Positions 7,841-17,502 of a stretch of DNA of 44,143 nucleotides are shown one piece after another (the stretch's first letter is position 1; every line of letters begins with the position of its first letter). The position numbers and the translations under genes were made by a program. Source of the stretch: Pseudoalteromonas sp. HM-SA03 (lineage in GTDB: Bacteria > Pseudomonadota > Gammaproteobacteria > Enterobacterales > Alteromonadaceae); NCBI RefSeq assembly GCF_002289345.1, contig NZ_NSDG01000030.1, forward strand, positions 1-44,143, written 5' to 3'. The notes under the pieces are model-generated. The model was not told the origin of the DNA. It ran no database searches and was given only the letters and a program-made list of their open reading frames with translations.

Positions 7841-9403
7841 GTGGCAAAAGGGTTATTTAAATCGGGTATGATTGTCAGTGCCATGACTATGATTTCGCGG
7901 GTTCTGGGGCTAGTTCGAGATGCCGTCGTGGCAAACCTCTTGGGCGCAGGATTGGCCGCCGATGTCTTTTTATTCGCCAACCGGATCCCTAATTTTTTGC
8001 GTAGGTTATTTGCAGAAGGCGCGTTTGCTCAGGCCTTTGTTCCTGTACTTTCAGAAATTAAAGAAAAGCATGGAGACGATAGAGTAAGGTTATTCGTTGC
8101 ACAAGCCGCTGGGACACTCGGGACTGTATTGCTTATTGTTACTATTTTAGGGGTGATAGGCTCTCCTGTGATCGCCGCATTATTTGGCACAAGCTGGTTT
8201 CTCGACTGGTGGCAAGGTGGTGCAGATGCCGAAAAATTTGTGCTTGCAAGCGCACTATTAAAGCTCACCTTTCCTTACTTATTTTTTGTTTCATTAGTTG
8301 CACTTAGTGGGGCGGTACTGAATGTTTATAATCGCTTTGCCGCAGCGGCCTTTACGCCAGTTTTACTCAACGTGTCGATTATTGGCTGCGCTATTTTTCT
8401 CCATGATAAATTTGCACAAGGTGCGTACGCTCTAGCACTCGGTGTATTTATTGGTGGTATTGTTCAACTATTATTCCAGCTCCCATTCTTGTTACGCTTA
8501 AAAGTATTGAGTCGCCCTCAATTTGCATGGCGGAGCCCTGAAATAACCAAAGTCAGAACATTAATGATCCCTGCATTATTTGGTGTTTCTGTTAGCCAAA
8601 TTAACTTACTACTGGATACCGTCATTGCCTCTTTTCTCGTGACGGGATCGATTGCTTGGCTTTATTATTCAGACAGATTAATTGAATTTCCACTCGGCCT
8701 ATTTGGTATCGGTATTGCGACCGTGATACTGCCTGCACTTTCTAAATTACACGCAGGAGAAAAAAGTGAAGACTTTCAGAAAACACTAGATTGGGGTGTA
8801 CGTTTTGTCATCTTCTTGGGATTACCAGCGATGCTAGGGCTGATGGTGACAAGCCCACTTATTATTTCAGTATTGTTTGGCCATGGTGAGTTTGTTTCTC
8901 AAAATGCAGACAATATAAATAAGGTAAGCTTAGGGGTAGCCGCATATTCCGTTGGCTTGTTAAGCTTTATGTTGATTAAAGTACTGGCGCCGGGCTTTTA
9001 CGCCAGACAAGATACCAAAACGCCTGTTCGTATTGGTATTATTACCATGGCACTCAATATGGTTTTCAACCTTATCTTGGCGCCTTTTATTGGTTATCTA
9101 GGCCTTGCATTGGCAACTTCATTATCAGCGTCTTGCAATGCGTTTTTACTTTATCGCCAGCTGTCGCATCAAGGTGTGTATCAGCTAAGCGCATTTTCTC
9201 TTGGTTTTACTGCCAAGTGCTTTGTTGCAGCGGTCGTGATGACTGCATGTGTCTACTTTCTCGGTGCCCGCTTTGAATGGCTAGAGTGGGGACTAATGGA
9301 GCAGGTGCTATTACTTTGCGGATTATTAGTAACTGCGATGGTGAGCTATTTTAGTTTACTATTTATACTAGGGGTAAGATTGAGCACAATCCGAGATGCT
9401 TGA
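7841..9403 (+). CDS. murJ: MurJ, lipid II flippase
   Basis: Inner membrane protein of the MOP exporter superfamily that flips lipid II for peptidoglycan synthesis. I place the start at GTG 7841 because AGGAG lies at 7831-7835 with 5-nt spacing, giving 520 aa, close to the family size; the longer frame from 7787 lacks such a site. It has the conserved SRVLGLVRD near the N-terminus and NFLRRLFAEGAFAQAFVP shortly after, with many hydrophobic segments consistent with about 14 helices. It leads the block murJ-ribF-ileS-lspA-fkpB-ispH. Confidence 0.96.
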   Translation: MAKGLFKSGMIVSAMTMISRVLGLVRDAVVANLLGAGLAADVFLFANRIPNFLRRLFAEGAFAQAFVPVLSEIKEKHGDDRVRLFVAQAAGTLGTVLLIVTILGVIGSPVIAALFGTSWFLDWWQGGADAEKFVLASALLKLTFPYLFFVSLVALSGAVLNVYNRFAAAAFTPVLLNVSIIGCAIFLHDKFAQGAYALALGVFIGGIVQLLFQLPFLLRLKVLSRPQFAWRSPEITKVRTLMIPALFGVSVSQINLLLDTVIASFLVTGSIAWLYYSDRLIEFPLGLFGIGIATVILPALSKLHAGEKSEDFQKTLDWGVRFVIFLGLPAMLGLMVTSPLIISVLFGHGEFVSQNADNINKVSLGVAAYSVGLLSFMLIKVLAPGFYARQDTKTPVRIGIITMALNMVFNLILAPFIGYLGLALATSLSASCNAFLLYRQLSHQGVYQLSAFSLGFTAKCFVAAVVMTACVYFLGARFEWLEWGLMEQVLLLCGLLVTAMVSYFSLLFILGVRLSTIRDA

Positions 9404-9432
9404 TTCGCATTTTTAAGCAACTTGGGTATAAT
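9404..9432 (+). promoter_or_regulatory. Promoter of ribF-ileS
   Basis: TTCGCA (9404-9409), 17-nt spacer, perfect TATAAT (9427-9432), then GC-rich CGGGCTC. It starts right after the murJ stop codon. The predicted start near 9439 leaves a leader of about 30 nt before ribF, supporting the ATG at 9471 over the TTG at 9441. Confidence 0.65.
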
Positions 9433-9470
9433 CGGGCTCTTTGATATTTGCTGCACAAAGGCACGGCACT

Positions 9471-10397
9471 ATGCAACTAATCCGAGGGATCCATAATATT
9501 CGACCACATCATTTTGGTTGTGTGTTGACGATTGGAAACTTTGACGGGGTTCATCTTGGACATGTAGAAGTTTTGAAGGGGCTGATTAGCGACGCAAAAC
9601 ACTATCAACTTCCAAGCACAGTGATGTTATTTGAACCGCAGCCCTTGGAGTTTTTTGCTAAAGATAAAGCACCGGCTAGGCTGACGCGATTACGTGATAA
9701 GCTAGTCCTGTTGCAAGAGCTTGGTATAGAGCGAGTCATTTGCGTCAACTTTAATCGCAAATTTGCCGCGCAAGATGCAGAGCAGTTTATCAAAGAAGTC
9801 CTAGTGACAAAGCTTGGAACCAAGGCGCTCACGGTCGGCGATGACTTTCGTTTTGGCCGCGAACGTGCTGGTGATTTTGCAATGCTAAAACGAGTGGGCG
9901 AACCGCTAGGTATGCAAGTAAAAGACACGGCAAGTTTTCGCAAGCAAGATTGTCGTGTGAGTAGTACGTTGATCCGCACGGCACTTGCGGCTGGTGATTT
10001 ACGTCAAGCACATGATATGTTGGGCCATACCTATGCCATTTCAGGCCGTGTTATTCACGGTTGGAAGAAAGGCAGAGAGCTTGGTTTCCATACTGCAAAT
10101 ATTGCCTTAAAACGCCAAGTGAGCCCTGTGCGCGGTGTGTATGCAGTCAAAGCGACTGTGACTCACAAAACACATTATGGCGTAGCGAATGTTGGCACTA
10201 AGCCTACACTAAACGGAACGAAAGCCCTTTTAGAGGTGCATCTGTTTAATTTTAATGAGACCATCTACGGTCAGTTTATGAAAGTGGAGCTAATTGAAAA
10301 GCTTCGCGATGAGCAAAAATTCGAAACATTATTGCAGTTAACAGAACAAATCAGTCGTGATGTTAGCAATGCAAAACAGTGTTTTTCTTTAACGTAG
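9471..10397 (+). CDS. ribF: Bifunctional riboflavin kinase / FAD synthetase
   Basis: Converts riboflavin to FMN and FMN to FAD in the cytoplasm. 308 aa from ATG 9471 (MQLIRGIHNIR), the usual length. The N-terminal nucleotidyltransferase domain shows TIGNFDGVHLGH (HxGH nucleotide-binding motif, about 20-31) and VGDDFRFGRERAGD. The C-terminal riboflavin kinase domain starts near 185 (GRVIHGWKKGRELGFHTANI) and includes GVYAVKA and VGTKPT. It lies 21 nt upstream of ileS and is almost certainly co-transcribed with it, a widely conserved pair. Confidence 0.97.
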   Translation: MQLIRGIHNIRPHHFGCVLTIGNFDGVHLGHVEVLKGLISDAKHYQLPSTVMLFEPQPLEFFAKDKAPARLTRLRDKLVLLQELGIERVICVNFNRKFAAQDAEQFIKEVLVTKLGTKALTVGDDFRFGRERAGDFAMLKRVGEPLGMQVKDTASFRKQDCRVSSTLIRTALAAGDLRQAHDMLGHTYAISGRVIHGWKKGRELGFHTANIALKRQVSPVRGVYAVKATVTHKTHYGVANVGTKPTLNGTKALLEVHLFNFNETIYGQFMKVELIEKLRDEQKFETLLQLTEQISRDVSNAKQCFSLT

Positions 10398-10418
10398 CCG
10401 ATACGGAAAGTAGGATAA

Positions 10419-13247
10419 ATGAGCGACTACAAACATACTTTAAATCTACCGGAAACTGAGTTTCCGATGCGTGGTAATTTGGCGCAACGCGAACCAAAGA
10501 TGCTGAAAAAATGGTATGAAGAAGACTTATACGGTCAAATTCGCATTGCGAAAAAAGGTAAAAAGCCATTTATTTTGCATGACGGTCCTCCGTATGCAAA
10601 TGGTGATATTCACCTAGGTCACTCTTTAAACAAAATCCTAAAAGATATTATTATTAAGTCAAAAACGCTTTCTGATTTTGATGCGCCTTATGTACCTGGG
10701 TGGGACTGTCATGGCCTTCCAATTGAGCTACAGGTTGAAAAGAAAGTAGGCAAACCTGGTAAGAAAGTATCGGCTGCTGAATTCCGTGAAAAGTGCCGCG
10801 ACTATGCTAAAAAGCAAGTGGATGGCCAAAAAACAGGTTTCAAACGCCTTGGTGTGTTAGGTGACTGGGATAAACCATACCTAACCATGAACTTTGATTT
10901 TGAAGCCAATGCGATTCGTGTGCTTGGCCGTATTATCAAAAATGGTCACCTGCACAAAGGTGCAAAGCCAGTTCACTGGTGTACGGATTGTGGTTCAGCG
11001 CTTGCAGAAGCAGAAGTTGAATATCAAGACAAACAATCACCTGCAATTGACGTGAAATTTGTATTTGCTGATCAAGCGACTATCATTAGTGCGTTTAGCT
11101 TGGCCGAAGGCCATGAGGGCAAAGGCGAAGTAAGTACCGCAATTTGGACTACAACGCCTTGGACATTACCTGCAAACCGCGCTGTGGCAGTACACGGTGC
11201 GCTAGAGTATGCACTGGTACAAATTGAAGATGAAGGTCAAGAGCAGCGTATTGTGCTTGGTTCTGAATTAGTCAAAGACGCTGTTGATCGTTTTGGATTC
11301 AAGCACTTCCACGTACTAGGTTACGCGAAAGGCGCTGCGCTTGAGAATCTGCGCGTTGCACACCCATTCTTAGATTTCGATGTGCCTGTTATTTTAGGTG
11401 AGCACGTAACAACAGACTCAGGTACTGGTATCGTTCACACAGCACCTGGTCACGGTCAAGAAGACTTTGCAGCGGGTCAGGCTTACGGTCTAGAAGTTGC
11501 AAACCCGGTTGGTGCAAATGGTGTTTATCTACCAGATACGCCGATTTTTGCAGGTCAGCACGTATTTAAAGCAAACGACAGCATCATTGAGTTATTAACT
11601 GAGAAAGGTGTGTTGTTCCGCCATAAGGCATTAACGCATAGTTATCCACATTGCTGGCGTCACAAAACTCCTATTATTTTCCGTGCGACGCCACAATGGT
11701 TCGTCAGCATGGATCAGGCTAACCTGCGTGCTGATTCACTGAATGAAATCAAAAAGACAGAATGGTTACCAGAGTGGGGTGAAAGCCGCATCGCAAATAT
11801 GGTTGAAGGTCGCCCTGACTGGTGTATTTCACGTCAGCGTACTTGGGGTGTACCAATTGCATTATTTGTCGATAAAGACACCGGCAGCCTACATCCTGAA
11901 ACGGAAGCCCTTATTGAAGCCGTTGCTAAATTAGTGGAAGAAAAGGGTATTCAGGCGTGGTACGACTTAGAGCCTAGCGCGCTATTAAGTGAAGCAGATG
12001 CTCAACAGTACGTAAAAGTACAAGATACACTAGACGTATGGTTTGACTCAGGTGTAACACATGCTTGTGTTGTTGATGCACGCGAAGATTTAACAGGTCC
12101 TGCAGATCTTTACCTTGAAGGCTCGGATCAGCACCGTGGTTGGTTTATGTCATCAATGATGACTTCTGTTGCTATCAACGGTCATGCACCTTATAAGCAA
12201 GTGTTAACGCACGGCTTCACGGTCGATGAAAAAGGCCACAAGATGTCTAAGTCATTAGGCAACGTGATCTCGCCGCAAGACATCATGAATAAGCTTGGTG
12301 CAGATATTTTACGCCTATGGGTAGCTTCTACCGATTATACGGCCGAAATGACCGTGTCTGATGAAATCTTTAAGCGCTCAGCTGACCGTTATCGTCGTAT
12401 TCGTAACACTAGTCGTTACCTTCTTGCGAACCTAAGCGGCTTTGATCCAAAAACGGACTTAGTAGCAATTGAAGATATGGTTGAGCTAGATCGCTGGATT
12501 GTTGCACGCGCTGCACAGCTACAAACTGAGATCAAAACAGCGTACGATAAGTATCAAATGCTTCAAGTGACACAAAAGCTGATGAACTTCTGTACTGGTG
12601 AATTGGGCTCGTTCTATCTAGACGTGATCAAAGACCGTCAGTACACCGCGAAAAGTGATAGCCATGCCCGTCGTTCTTGCCAATCTGCGCTTTATCATAT
12701 CGCGGAAGCGATGACACGTTGGATGGCACCCATCATGAGCTTTACTGCACAAGAAATCTGGGAAGTATTACCAGGTGAGCGCGGCCAGTTTGTATTCACG
12801 GATACTTGGTATGATGCAATTGAAGGGGCGACAGAAGGCTCGTTGAATAATGAGTACTGGCAAAACCTACTGGCAGTGCGTGATGAAGTAAACCGCGTAC
12901 TTGAGAATGCACGTAAAGAAGAAGTGATCGGTGCGACGCTACAGGCTGAAGTAACGCTATACACAGGCGGTGACTTAGCTGAGCAGCTCAATGCCATTGG
13001 TGACGAATTACGCTTTGTTTTATTGACTTCGAAAGCAACCGTAGAAGTAGTAAACAGCAAGCCAGAAAATGCAATTTCATCAGAAATTGATGGTTTGTTC
13101 ATTAGTGTAGCGGCAACATCGGCTAAAAAGTGTGATCGTTGTTGGCACTATACCGACGACGTAGGTACGGATGAGCAACATGCAGACATTTGTGGCCGCT
13201 GTATTAGTAACGTTGAAGGTGACGGCGAGCAGCGTCAATTCGCCTAG
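10419..13247 (+). CDS. ileS: Isoleucyl-tRNA synthetase
   Basis: Class I aminoacyl-tRNA synthetase charging tRNA-Ile, 942 aa as in Escherichia coli. The HIGH signature reads HLGH at 65-68 and KMSKS at 608-612. An editing (CP1) domain lies between, with the [10 protein letters not shown] motif at about 244-253. A C-terminal zinc ribbon has Cys 905, 908, 925 and 928. The zinc-containing bacterial form is expected to be mupirocin-sensitive (family knowledge). The ATG is preceded by AGGA, and lspA follows after 9 nt. Confidence 0.99.
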   Translation: MSDYKHTLNLPETEFPMRGNLAQREPKMLKKWYEEDLYGQIRIAKKGKKPFILHDGPPYANGDIHLGHSLNKILKDIIIKSKTLSDFDAPYVPGWDCHGLPIELQVEKKVGKPGKKVSAAEFREKCRDYAKKQVDGQKTGFKRLGVLGDWDKPYLTMNFDFEANAIRVLGRIIKNGHLHKGAKPVHWCTDCGSALAEAEVEYQDKQSPAIDVKFVFADQATIISAFSLAEGHEGKGEVSTAIWTTTPWTLPANRAVAVHGALEYALVQIEDEGQEQRIVLGSELVKDAVDRFGFKHFHVLGYAKGAALENLRVAHPFLDFDVPVILGEHVTTDSGTGIVHTAPGHGQEDFAAGQAYGLEVANPVGANGVYLPDTPIFAGQHVFKANDSIIELLTEKGVLFRHKALTHSYPHCWRHKTPIIFRATPQWFVSMDQANLRADSLNEIKKTEWLPEWGESRIANMVEGRPDWCISRQRTWGVPIALFVDKDTGSLHPETEALIEAVAKLVEEKGIQAWYDLEPSALLSEADAQQYVKVQDTLDVWFDSGVTHACVVDAREDLTGPADLYLEGSDQHRGWFMSSMMTSVAINGHAPYKQVLTHGFTVDEKGHKMSKSLGNVISPQDIMNKLGADILRLWVASTDYTAEMTVSDEIFKRSADRYRRIRNTSRYLLANLSGFDPKTDLVAIEDMVELDRWIVARAAQLQTEIKTAYDKYQMLQVTQKLMNFCTGELGSFYLDVIKDRQYTAKSDSHARRSCQSALYHIAEAMTRWMAPIMSFTAQEIWEVLPGERGQFVFTDTWYDAIEGATEGSLNNEYWQNLLAVRDEVNRVLENARKEEVIGATLQAEVTLYTGGDLAEQLNAIGDELRFVLLTSKATVEVVNSKPENAISSEIDGLFISVAATSAKKCDRCWHYTDDVGTDEQHADICGRCISNVEGDGEQRQFA

Positions 13248-13256
13248 GAGTAAAAC

Positions 13257-13760
13257 GTGACACAAACTACACAGAAAAGTGGTCTGGTGTGGTTGTGGCT
13301 TAGTCTACTGCTTTTTGCAGTAGACTACTTCACCAAAGCACTGGTTATGGCTGAAATGGAGCTCTATGAATCCATTGATATTTTGCCTATATTCAATCTC
13401 ACCTATATGCATAACTATGGTGCGGCTTTTAGTTTCTTAAGCGAAGCAGGTGGCTGGCAACGTTACTTTTTAAGTGGCATCGCCATTGCGATTAGCACTT
13501 TACTGATTTTCTGGCTACGTAAATTGCCTGCATCAAATTGGAAGTTGGGATTAGCCTACGCGCTGGTACTCGGAGGTGCTGTAGGAAACTTATACGACCG
13601 TATCATTCATGGTTATGTGATTGACTTCCTTCATTTCTATTATCAAGATTGGCACTATCCAGCGTTTAATGTCGCAGACATGGCCATTGTCGGCGGTGCT
13701 GCCCTATTAATTTTCGATGCCTTTACCAGTGGCGATAAACCACAGGAGAAAAATGCGTGA
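13257..13760 (+). CDS. lspA: Lipoprotein signal peptidase (signal peptidase II)
   Basis: Inner membrane aspartyl protease that cleaves signal peptides of diacylated prolipoproteins such as BamD and the lipoprotein at 32590 in this window. 167 aa with four hydrophobic segments. Catalytic Asp are D123 (VIDFLH) and D141 (NVADMAI); NYGAAFSF and GGAVGNLYDR are also conserved. GTG start with AGGAG 7 nt upstream. Its TGA overlaps the fkpB GTG by 4 nt. Confidence 0.98.
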   Translation: MTQTTQKSGLVWLWLSLLLFAVDYFTKALVMAEMELYESIDILPIFNLTYMHNYGAAFSFLSEAGGWQRYFLSGIAIAISTLLIFWLRKLPASNWKLGLAYALVLGGAVGNLYDRIIHGYVIDFLHFYYQDWHYPAFNVADMAIVGGAALLIFDAFTSGDKPQEKNA

Positions 13761-14197
13761 GTGAGCAACTAATTGGAGCAAAATCAGAAGTCTTGTTCCA
13801 TTTTTCAATTAAGTTATCAGACGGTTCAGCAGCAGATTCCACCAAAGTTCATAATAAACCCGCTAAGTTATTTATGGGTGATGGCAGCCTGACTGAAAAT
13901 TTTGAAAAGTGTTTGCTTGGATTAAAAGCGGGCGATGAGAAATCTTTTGAGTTAGAGCCAGAAGATGCGTTTGGACAACCAAACCCTGATAACATCTACT
14001 ATGTTGATAGAAACAAGTTCGGCGCAGAAACACCTGCTCAGGTAGGTAGCATCATTGCATTTACGCAACCTGATGGTACTGACTTACCTGGATTGATCCG
14101 AGAAGTAGCTGGCGACTCGGTAACTGTCGATTTCAATCACCCGCTTGCAGGCCAAAAAGTAACGTTTGAAGTTGAAATTCTTGAGGTAAATAACTAA
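13757..14197 (+). CDS. fkpB: FKBP-type peptidyl-prolyl isomerase (FkpB/SlpA)
   Basis: 146-aa cytoplasmic isomerase and chaperone of the SlyD/SlpA type. The split FKBP fold is visible: [12 protein letters not shown] at the start, [21 protein letters not shown], then an insert-in-flap domain ([15 protein letters not shown]), and [20 protein letters not shown] at the end. There is no His-rich tail, so it is SlpA-like rather than SlyD. It starts with GTG inside the end of lspA (4-nt overlap) and shares one base with the ispH ATG. The lspA-fkpB-ispH order is a standard proteobacterial set. Confidence 0.96.
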   Translation: MSEQLIGAKSEVLFHFSIKLSDGSAADSTKVHNKPAKLFMGDGSLTENFEKCLLGLKAGDEKSFELEPEDAFGQPNPDNIYYVDRNKFGAETPAQVGSIIAFTQPDGTDLPGLIREVAGDSVTVDFNHPLAGQKVTFEVEILEVNN

Positions 14198-15126
14198 TGG
14201 ATATCTTGCTGGCAAACCCGAGAGGATTCTGTGCAGGTGTAGATAGAGCGATCAGCATTGTTGAGCGTGCACTCGATATTTTCGAAGCGCCTATTTACGT
14301 TCGCCATGAAGTCGTTCATAACAAATATGTTGTTGATGGTCTGAAGTCTCGTGGTGCGGTATTCGTTGAAGAGCTAAATGAAGTGCCAGACGACAGTATT
14401 GTTATTTTCAGCGCGCATGGTGTTTCTCAGCAAGTACGTAATGAAGCGAAGCGCCGCGAGTTAAAAGTTTTTGATGCGACTTGTCCGTTAGTGACAAAGG
14501 TACATATGGAAGTGACGCGTGCTAGCCGCAGAGGAACTGAGTGTATTTTGATTGGGCACCATGGGCACCCTGAAGTTGAGGGTACTATGGGTCAGTATGA
14601 CAATCCGAATGGTGGTATTTATCTTGTTGAAAAACCTGAGGATGTAGCAACACTTGAAGTTAAAAATGCTAATAATGTGTTCTATTGCAGTCAAACGACC
14701 TTATCGGTAGATGACACGGCGGATGTAATTGACGCACTGCGTAGTAAGTTTCCGAATATCGGTGGTCCACGCAAAGATGATATCTGTTATGCCACGCAAA
14801 ACCGCCAAGATGCGGTTCGCGACTTAGCTGACAAAGTTGATTTATTGCTTGTGGTGGGGGCGAAAAATAGCTCGAACTCTAACCGCTTGAGAGAACTTGC
14901 AGATAAAATGGGAACTAAGGCGTTTCTTATCGATGATGCTTCTTCCATCGAAGAAAGCTGGTTTGATGGGGTTGCAAAGGTTGGTGTAACTGCAGGCGCA
15001 TCTGCACCAGAAGTACTGGTGCAACAAGTTATTTCGCGACTTAAGGAACTTGGTGGGGAAACGGTAGTTGAAAACCCTGGGCAAGAAGAGAATGTCGTGT
15101 TTGCTGTACCTGTAGAGCTCAGATAA
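14197..15126 (+). CDS. ispH: 4-hydroxy-3-methylbut-2-enyl diphosphate reductase
   Basis: Last enzyme of the MEP isoprenoid pathway; an iron-sulphur enzyme reducing HMBPP to IPP and DMAPP. 309 aa. The three cluster-binding cysteines are C12 (NPRGFCAGV), C96 (DATCPL) and C197 (ICYAT); FSAHGVS and [11 protein letters not shown] carry conserved active-site residues. It overlaps fkpB by one base, and the sensor kinase gene starts 10 nt after it, so the kinase may be reached by read-through from this housekeeping operon. Confidence 0.98.
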   Translation: MDILLANPRGFCAGVDRAISIVERALDIFEAPIYVRHEVVHNKYVVDGLKSRGAVFVEELNEVPDDSIVIFSAHGVSQQVRNEAKRRELKVFDATCPLVTKVHMEVTRASRRGTECILIGHHGHPEVEGTMGQYDNPNGGIYLVEKPEDVATLEVKNANNVFYCSQTTLSVDDTADVIDALRSKFPNIGGPRKDDICYATQNRQDAVRDLADKVDLLLVVGAKNSSNSNRLRELADKMGTKAFLIDDASSIEESWFDGVAKVGVTAGASAPEVLVQQVISRLKELGGETVVENPGQEENVVFAVPVELR

Positions 15127-15136
15127 AAGCGTTAGC

Positions 15137-16144
15137 ATGATGACACCACGTATTAGGTTGTTGTCAGCATTGTTGAGCGAGCGAGGCGTGCTAGCTTTGC
15201 TAGTGGCCTCGCAAATACTTGCAGTTATTTATACGTTGATTTCCGCAACTGCGTTTTGGCAACCCCTTGGGTTATCCAGTTTATTTATTCATTTTACCGC
15301 CTTTTTATCACTTGCCGTGTTAGCCATTGTTCGCCACGCTGTTGAAAAGCGTTCGGATCTCGTAGAAGCTGGAATTCTCATCTTGATCTTTGTGTTTTGC
15401 ACTACGCTAACGAGTACGGCTTTTCCCTATGGTTTTGCATTACTGGGTTGGGTTGATGAGGCAAAAGTCGAATTAAGCCTATGGCGTAATATCGCAATAT
15501 GTCTCTGCATTATCACGATTTTTGCACATTTCTTAGCTATTTTTACCGACAATATTCGTAAAGTACAAGCCTTATCTCAAGCGGAACTCGAAGCGTTACA
15601 TGCGAGAATTCGCCCGCATTTTTTATATAATTCACTCAATACAGTGGCTGAATTGACCCATATCGACCCAACTGCAGCAGAAAAGTCAGCACTAGCTCTT
15701 GCCGATTTATCTCGCGCTGCGATGTCAACGCAAAATATTGTCCCGCTTAAAAATGAAATATCTTTGTGTAAGGCGTACTTATCACTGGAAAAGTGGCGCT
15801 TCGCAGAGCGTTTGAGAGTCGAGTGGGAAGTCAATAATGTGTCTGGTGAGGAGTTGGTCCCGGCGCTGATACTGCAACCTTTGATAGAAAATGCAGTTAG
15901 CCATGGGGTAGAGCCAAACCCAAACGGAGCGGATATTCGTATTCATATTCACTCTGACCAGCAGGTGTTAACTGTGGTAGTTTTTAACAGTTATGACGCA
16001 AAACTAAAGCCGACACATCAAGGGCATGGCATTGGAATAAGTAATATCAGGCGTCGCTTGGCTTTACACTACAATCAGTCTCTTGATTTTAAAACTGAGG
16101 CCAGCCAAGATAGCTATACCGTCAGTTTTTCGCTACCGCTATGA
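15137..16144 (+). CDS. fimS: LytS/AlgZ-type sensor histidine kinase (FimS-like)
   Basis: 335 aa. Residues about 15-135 contain four hydrophobic segments with little periplasmic sequence, so the sensing region is in the membrane. A His_kinase domain follows: RPHFLYNSLN with phospho-accepting H161, then an HATPase with N-box QPLIENAVSHGVEPN (about 252-266) and GHGIGISNIRRRL. This is the unorthodox LytS/YehU/AlgZ class that partners LytTR regulators. It overlaps the regulator gene by 4 nt and lies directly upstream of minor pilin genes, matching FimS (AlgZ) of Pseudomonas aeruginosa in context. The family is certain; the specific orthology is inferred. Confidence 0.85.
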   Translation: MMTPRIRLLSALLSERGVLALLVASQILAVIYTLISATAFWQPLGLSSLFIHFTAFLSLAVLAIVRHAVEKRSDLVEAGILILIFVFCTTLTSTAFPYGFALLGWVDEAKVELSLWRNIAICLCIITIFAHFLAIFTDNIRKVQALSQAELEALHARIRPHFLYNSLNTVAELTHIDPTAAEKSALALADLSRAAMSTQNIVPLKNEISLCKAYLSLEKWRFAERLRVEWEVNNVSGEELVPALILQPLIENAVSHGVEPNPNGADIRIHIHSDQQVLTVVVFNSYDAKLKPTHQGHGIGISNIRRRLALHYNQSLDFKTEASQDSYTVSFSLPL

Positions 16145-16827
16145 AAACAGTGATATCTTACCTTATTGTAGACGATGAGCCGTTGGCAAGAGCTCGTGTT
16201 AAACGATTAATGCAAAAGCACGCAAGCTTTCGTTGTATCGGTGAAATTGACTGCGCTGACGGTGTGGAAGCGCTACTAAATCAGGAGCCTGTACAGCTAA
16301 TTTTTCTTGATATTTCGATGCCTGGTCAGTCAGGAGTTGAGCTTGCAAGCCAATTACGCATGCAATTTCCGAGGATGAAAATCGTGTTTCTAACGGCGCA
16401 TCCAGAATATGCGTTAGAAGCATTTGAACTGCACGCCAATGGTTATCTAGTGAAGCCGTTAGATGGCGATAAACTAGATGCGTTATTGACTACTATCTTT
16501 CCGAGTATGGAGACGCTCAGCTACTACGTTGGCAGTGAGTTGCGTTACGTTCAGGTTTCGGATGTGATTGTTGCCGAGGCGGATGAAAAATATACACGAG
16601 TAACGTTGAATTCTAGCTTACAAGCATTAATTGACATGTCACTCAAGTCACTGTTAGATAAGTTCCCAACACATTTTATTCAAATTCATCGCCGCACATT
16701 AGTTAAGCGAACGGAAATCTCGGCTTTAGAATTACATGAACAGAAGCACTATGTTTACCTCAAGTCACTCCCCAATCGCTATGAAGTTAGCCGTAGAGCT
16801 TATACCCAAATAAAAACATTGTTTTGA
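16141..16827 (+). CDS. algR: LytTR-family response regulator (AlgR-like)
   Basis: 228 aa: receiver domain (about 5-118) with the acidic pair D11-D12, phospho-acceptor D57 (LIFLDISMPG), T85 and K105 (VKPLDGD), then a C-terminal LytTR DNA-binding domain (about 130-228) with IVAEADEKYTRV, HFIQIHRRTLV and the ending NRYEVSRRAY. The partner kinase overlaps by 4 nt (ATGA). In Pseudomonas aeruginosa AlgR activates the fimU-pilVWXY1Y2E operon; here pilV starts 117 nt downstream, which points to the same job. Possible AlgR-like sites in that gap are listed separately. Confidence 0.85.
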   Translation: MKTVISYLIVDDEPLARARVKRLMQKHASFRCIGEIDCADGVEALLNQEPVQLIFLDISMPGQSGVELASQLRMQFPRMKIVFLTAHPEYALEAFELHANGYLVKPLDGDKLDALLTTIFPSMETLSYYVGSELRYVQVSDVIVAEADEKYTRVTLNSSLQALIDMSLKSLLDKFPTHFIQIHRRTLVKRTEISALELHEQKHYVYLKSLPNRYEVSRRAYTQIKTLF

Positions 16828-16846
16828 GTGTTAAGCGGTGAATAAA

Positions 16847-16906
16847 CCGTTTATCGCCTTAATAGACCTTTCATACTATCTCGTATTGAGTTTCAAAGAC
16901 GACCGC
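16847..16906. promoter_or_regulatory. Possible AlgR-type sites before pilV
   Basis: CCGTTTATC (16847-16855, plus) and GCGGTCGTC (16906-16898, minus) each match 7 of 9 positions of the Pseudomonas AlgR core CCGTTCGTC. The first also lies in an imperfect palindrome (about 16832-16860). The gap has no convincing sigma-70 promoter that I can name. Such short degenerate matches occur by chance, so this is only a pointer. Confidence 0.22.
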
Positions 16907-16944
16907 TTACACTGAAACTAGGATAATTGAATTCTGGTTGAAAT

Positions 16945-17502
16945 ATGCAAATTTCGCTAAAGCAGCATGGCTTCACACTGTTAGAAGTACTTATTGCTTT
17001 TATGATTTTGAGCTTTGGGCTGCTTGGTGCTGTGGCATTACAAGCAAAAGCTAAACAAGCAAGTTTTGATTCTATGCAGCGAGCCGCAGCGGTTGAGCTT
17101 GCCAGCGACATCATGCATCGTATTCGTAGTAATGATACGACCGACATCACGACACTTTATAAGGTAAAGTTTAATAGTGAGAGCGGAACTACAGAAGCAA
17201 AAACTTGTTACACCGGATATTGTAGTGCAGCTGCCATCGCCCAAACGGATATTGCTAATTGGCGTCGAGCCATAAGAGCAGGAGAAAATACCGGCTCGTT
17301 GGACAACGCGGTTGTATGTATTACTCCCACCTCGAGTGCCACCGATCCTTCTGGGGTAAATGTGAGAGTTGTTGTCACGTGGCGAGGACGTCAGGCCATG
17401 ACTGCCCTTGAGGATAACCCCGCAGGGGATTGTGGTACGGTTGACGATAGACGCAGAGCGGTAGTCATGGAAACATTTGTTTTAATTAGGAGTGAGCCAT
17501 GA
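16945..17502 (+). CDS. pilV: Type IV pilus minor pilin PilV
   Basis: 185 aa with a class III prepilin leader of nine residues ending in Gly (MQISLKQHG) before FTLLEVLIAFMILSFGLLG, including the Glu at mature position 5. PilD would cleave and methylate it. PilV is part of the minor pilin complex (PilV-PilW-PilX-FimU with PilE and PilY1) that primes pilus assembly and sits at the tip. The 3' end overlaps pilW by 4 nt (ATGA). No fimU/fimT gene precedes it, unlike Pseudomonas. Confidence 0.92.
   Translation: MQISLKQHGFTLLEVLIAFMILSFGLLGAVALQAKAKQASFDSMQRAAAVELASDIMHRIRSNDTTDITTLYKVKFNSESGTTEAKTCYTGYCSAAAIAQTDIANWRRAIRAGENTGSLDNAVVCITPTSSATDPSGVNVRVVVTWRGRQAMTALEDNPAGDCGTVDDRRRAVVMETFVLIRSEP

Noticed and set aside
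9605-9979. 124-codon minus-strand frame inside ribF
   Set aside because: Antisense shadow of conserved ribF domains.
12695-13102. 135-codon minus-strand frame inside ileS
   Set aside because: Antisense shadow with low-complexity Ser/Thr composition.
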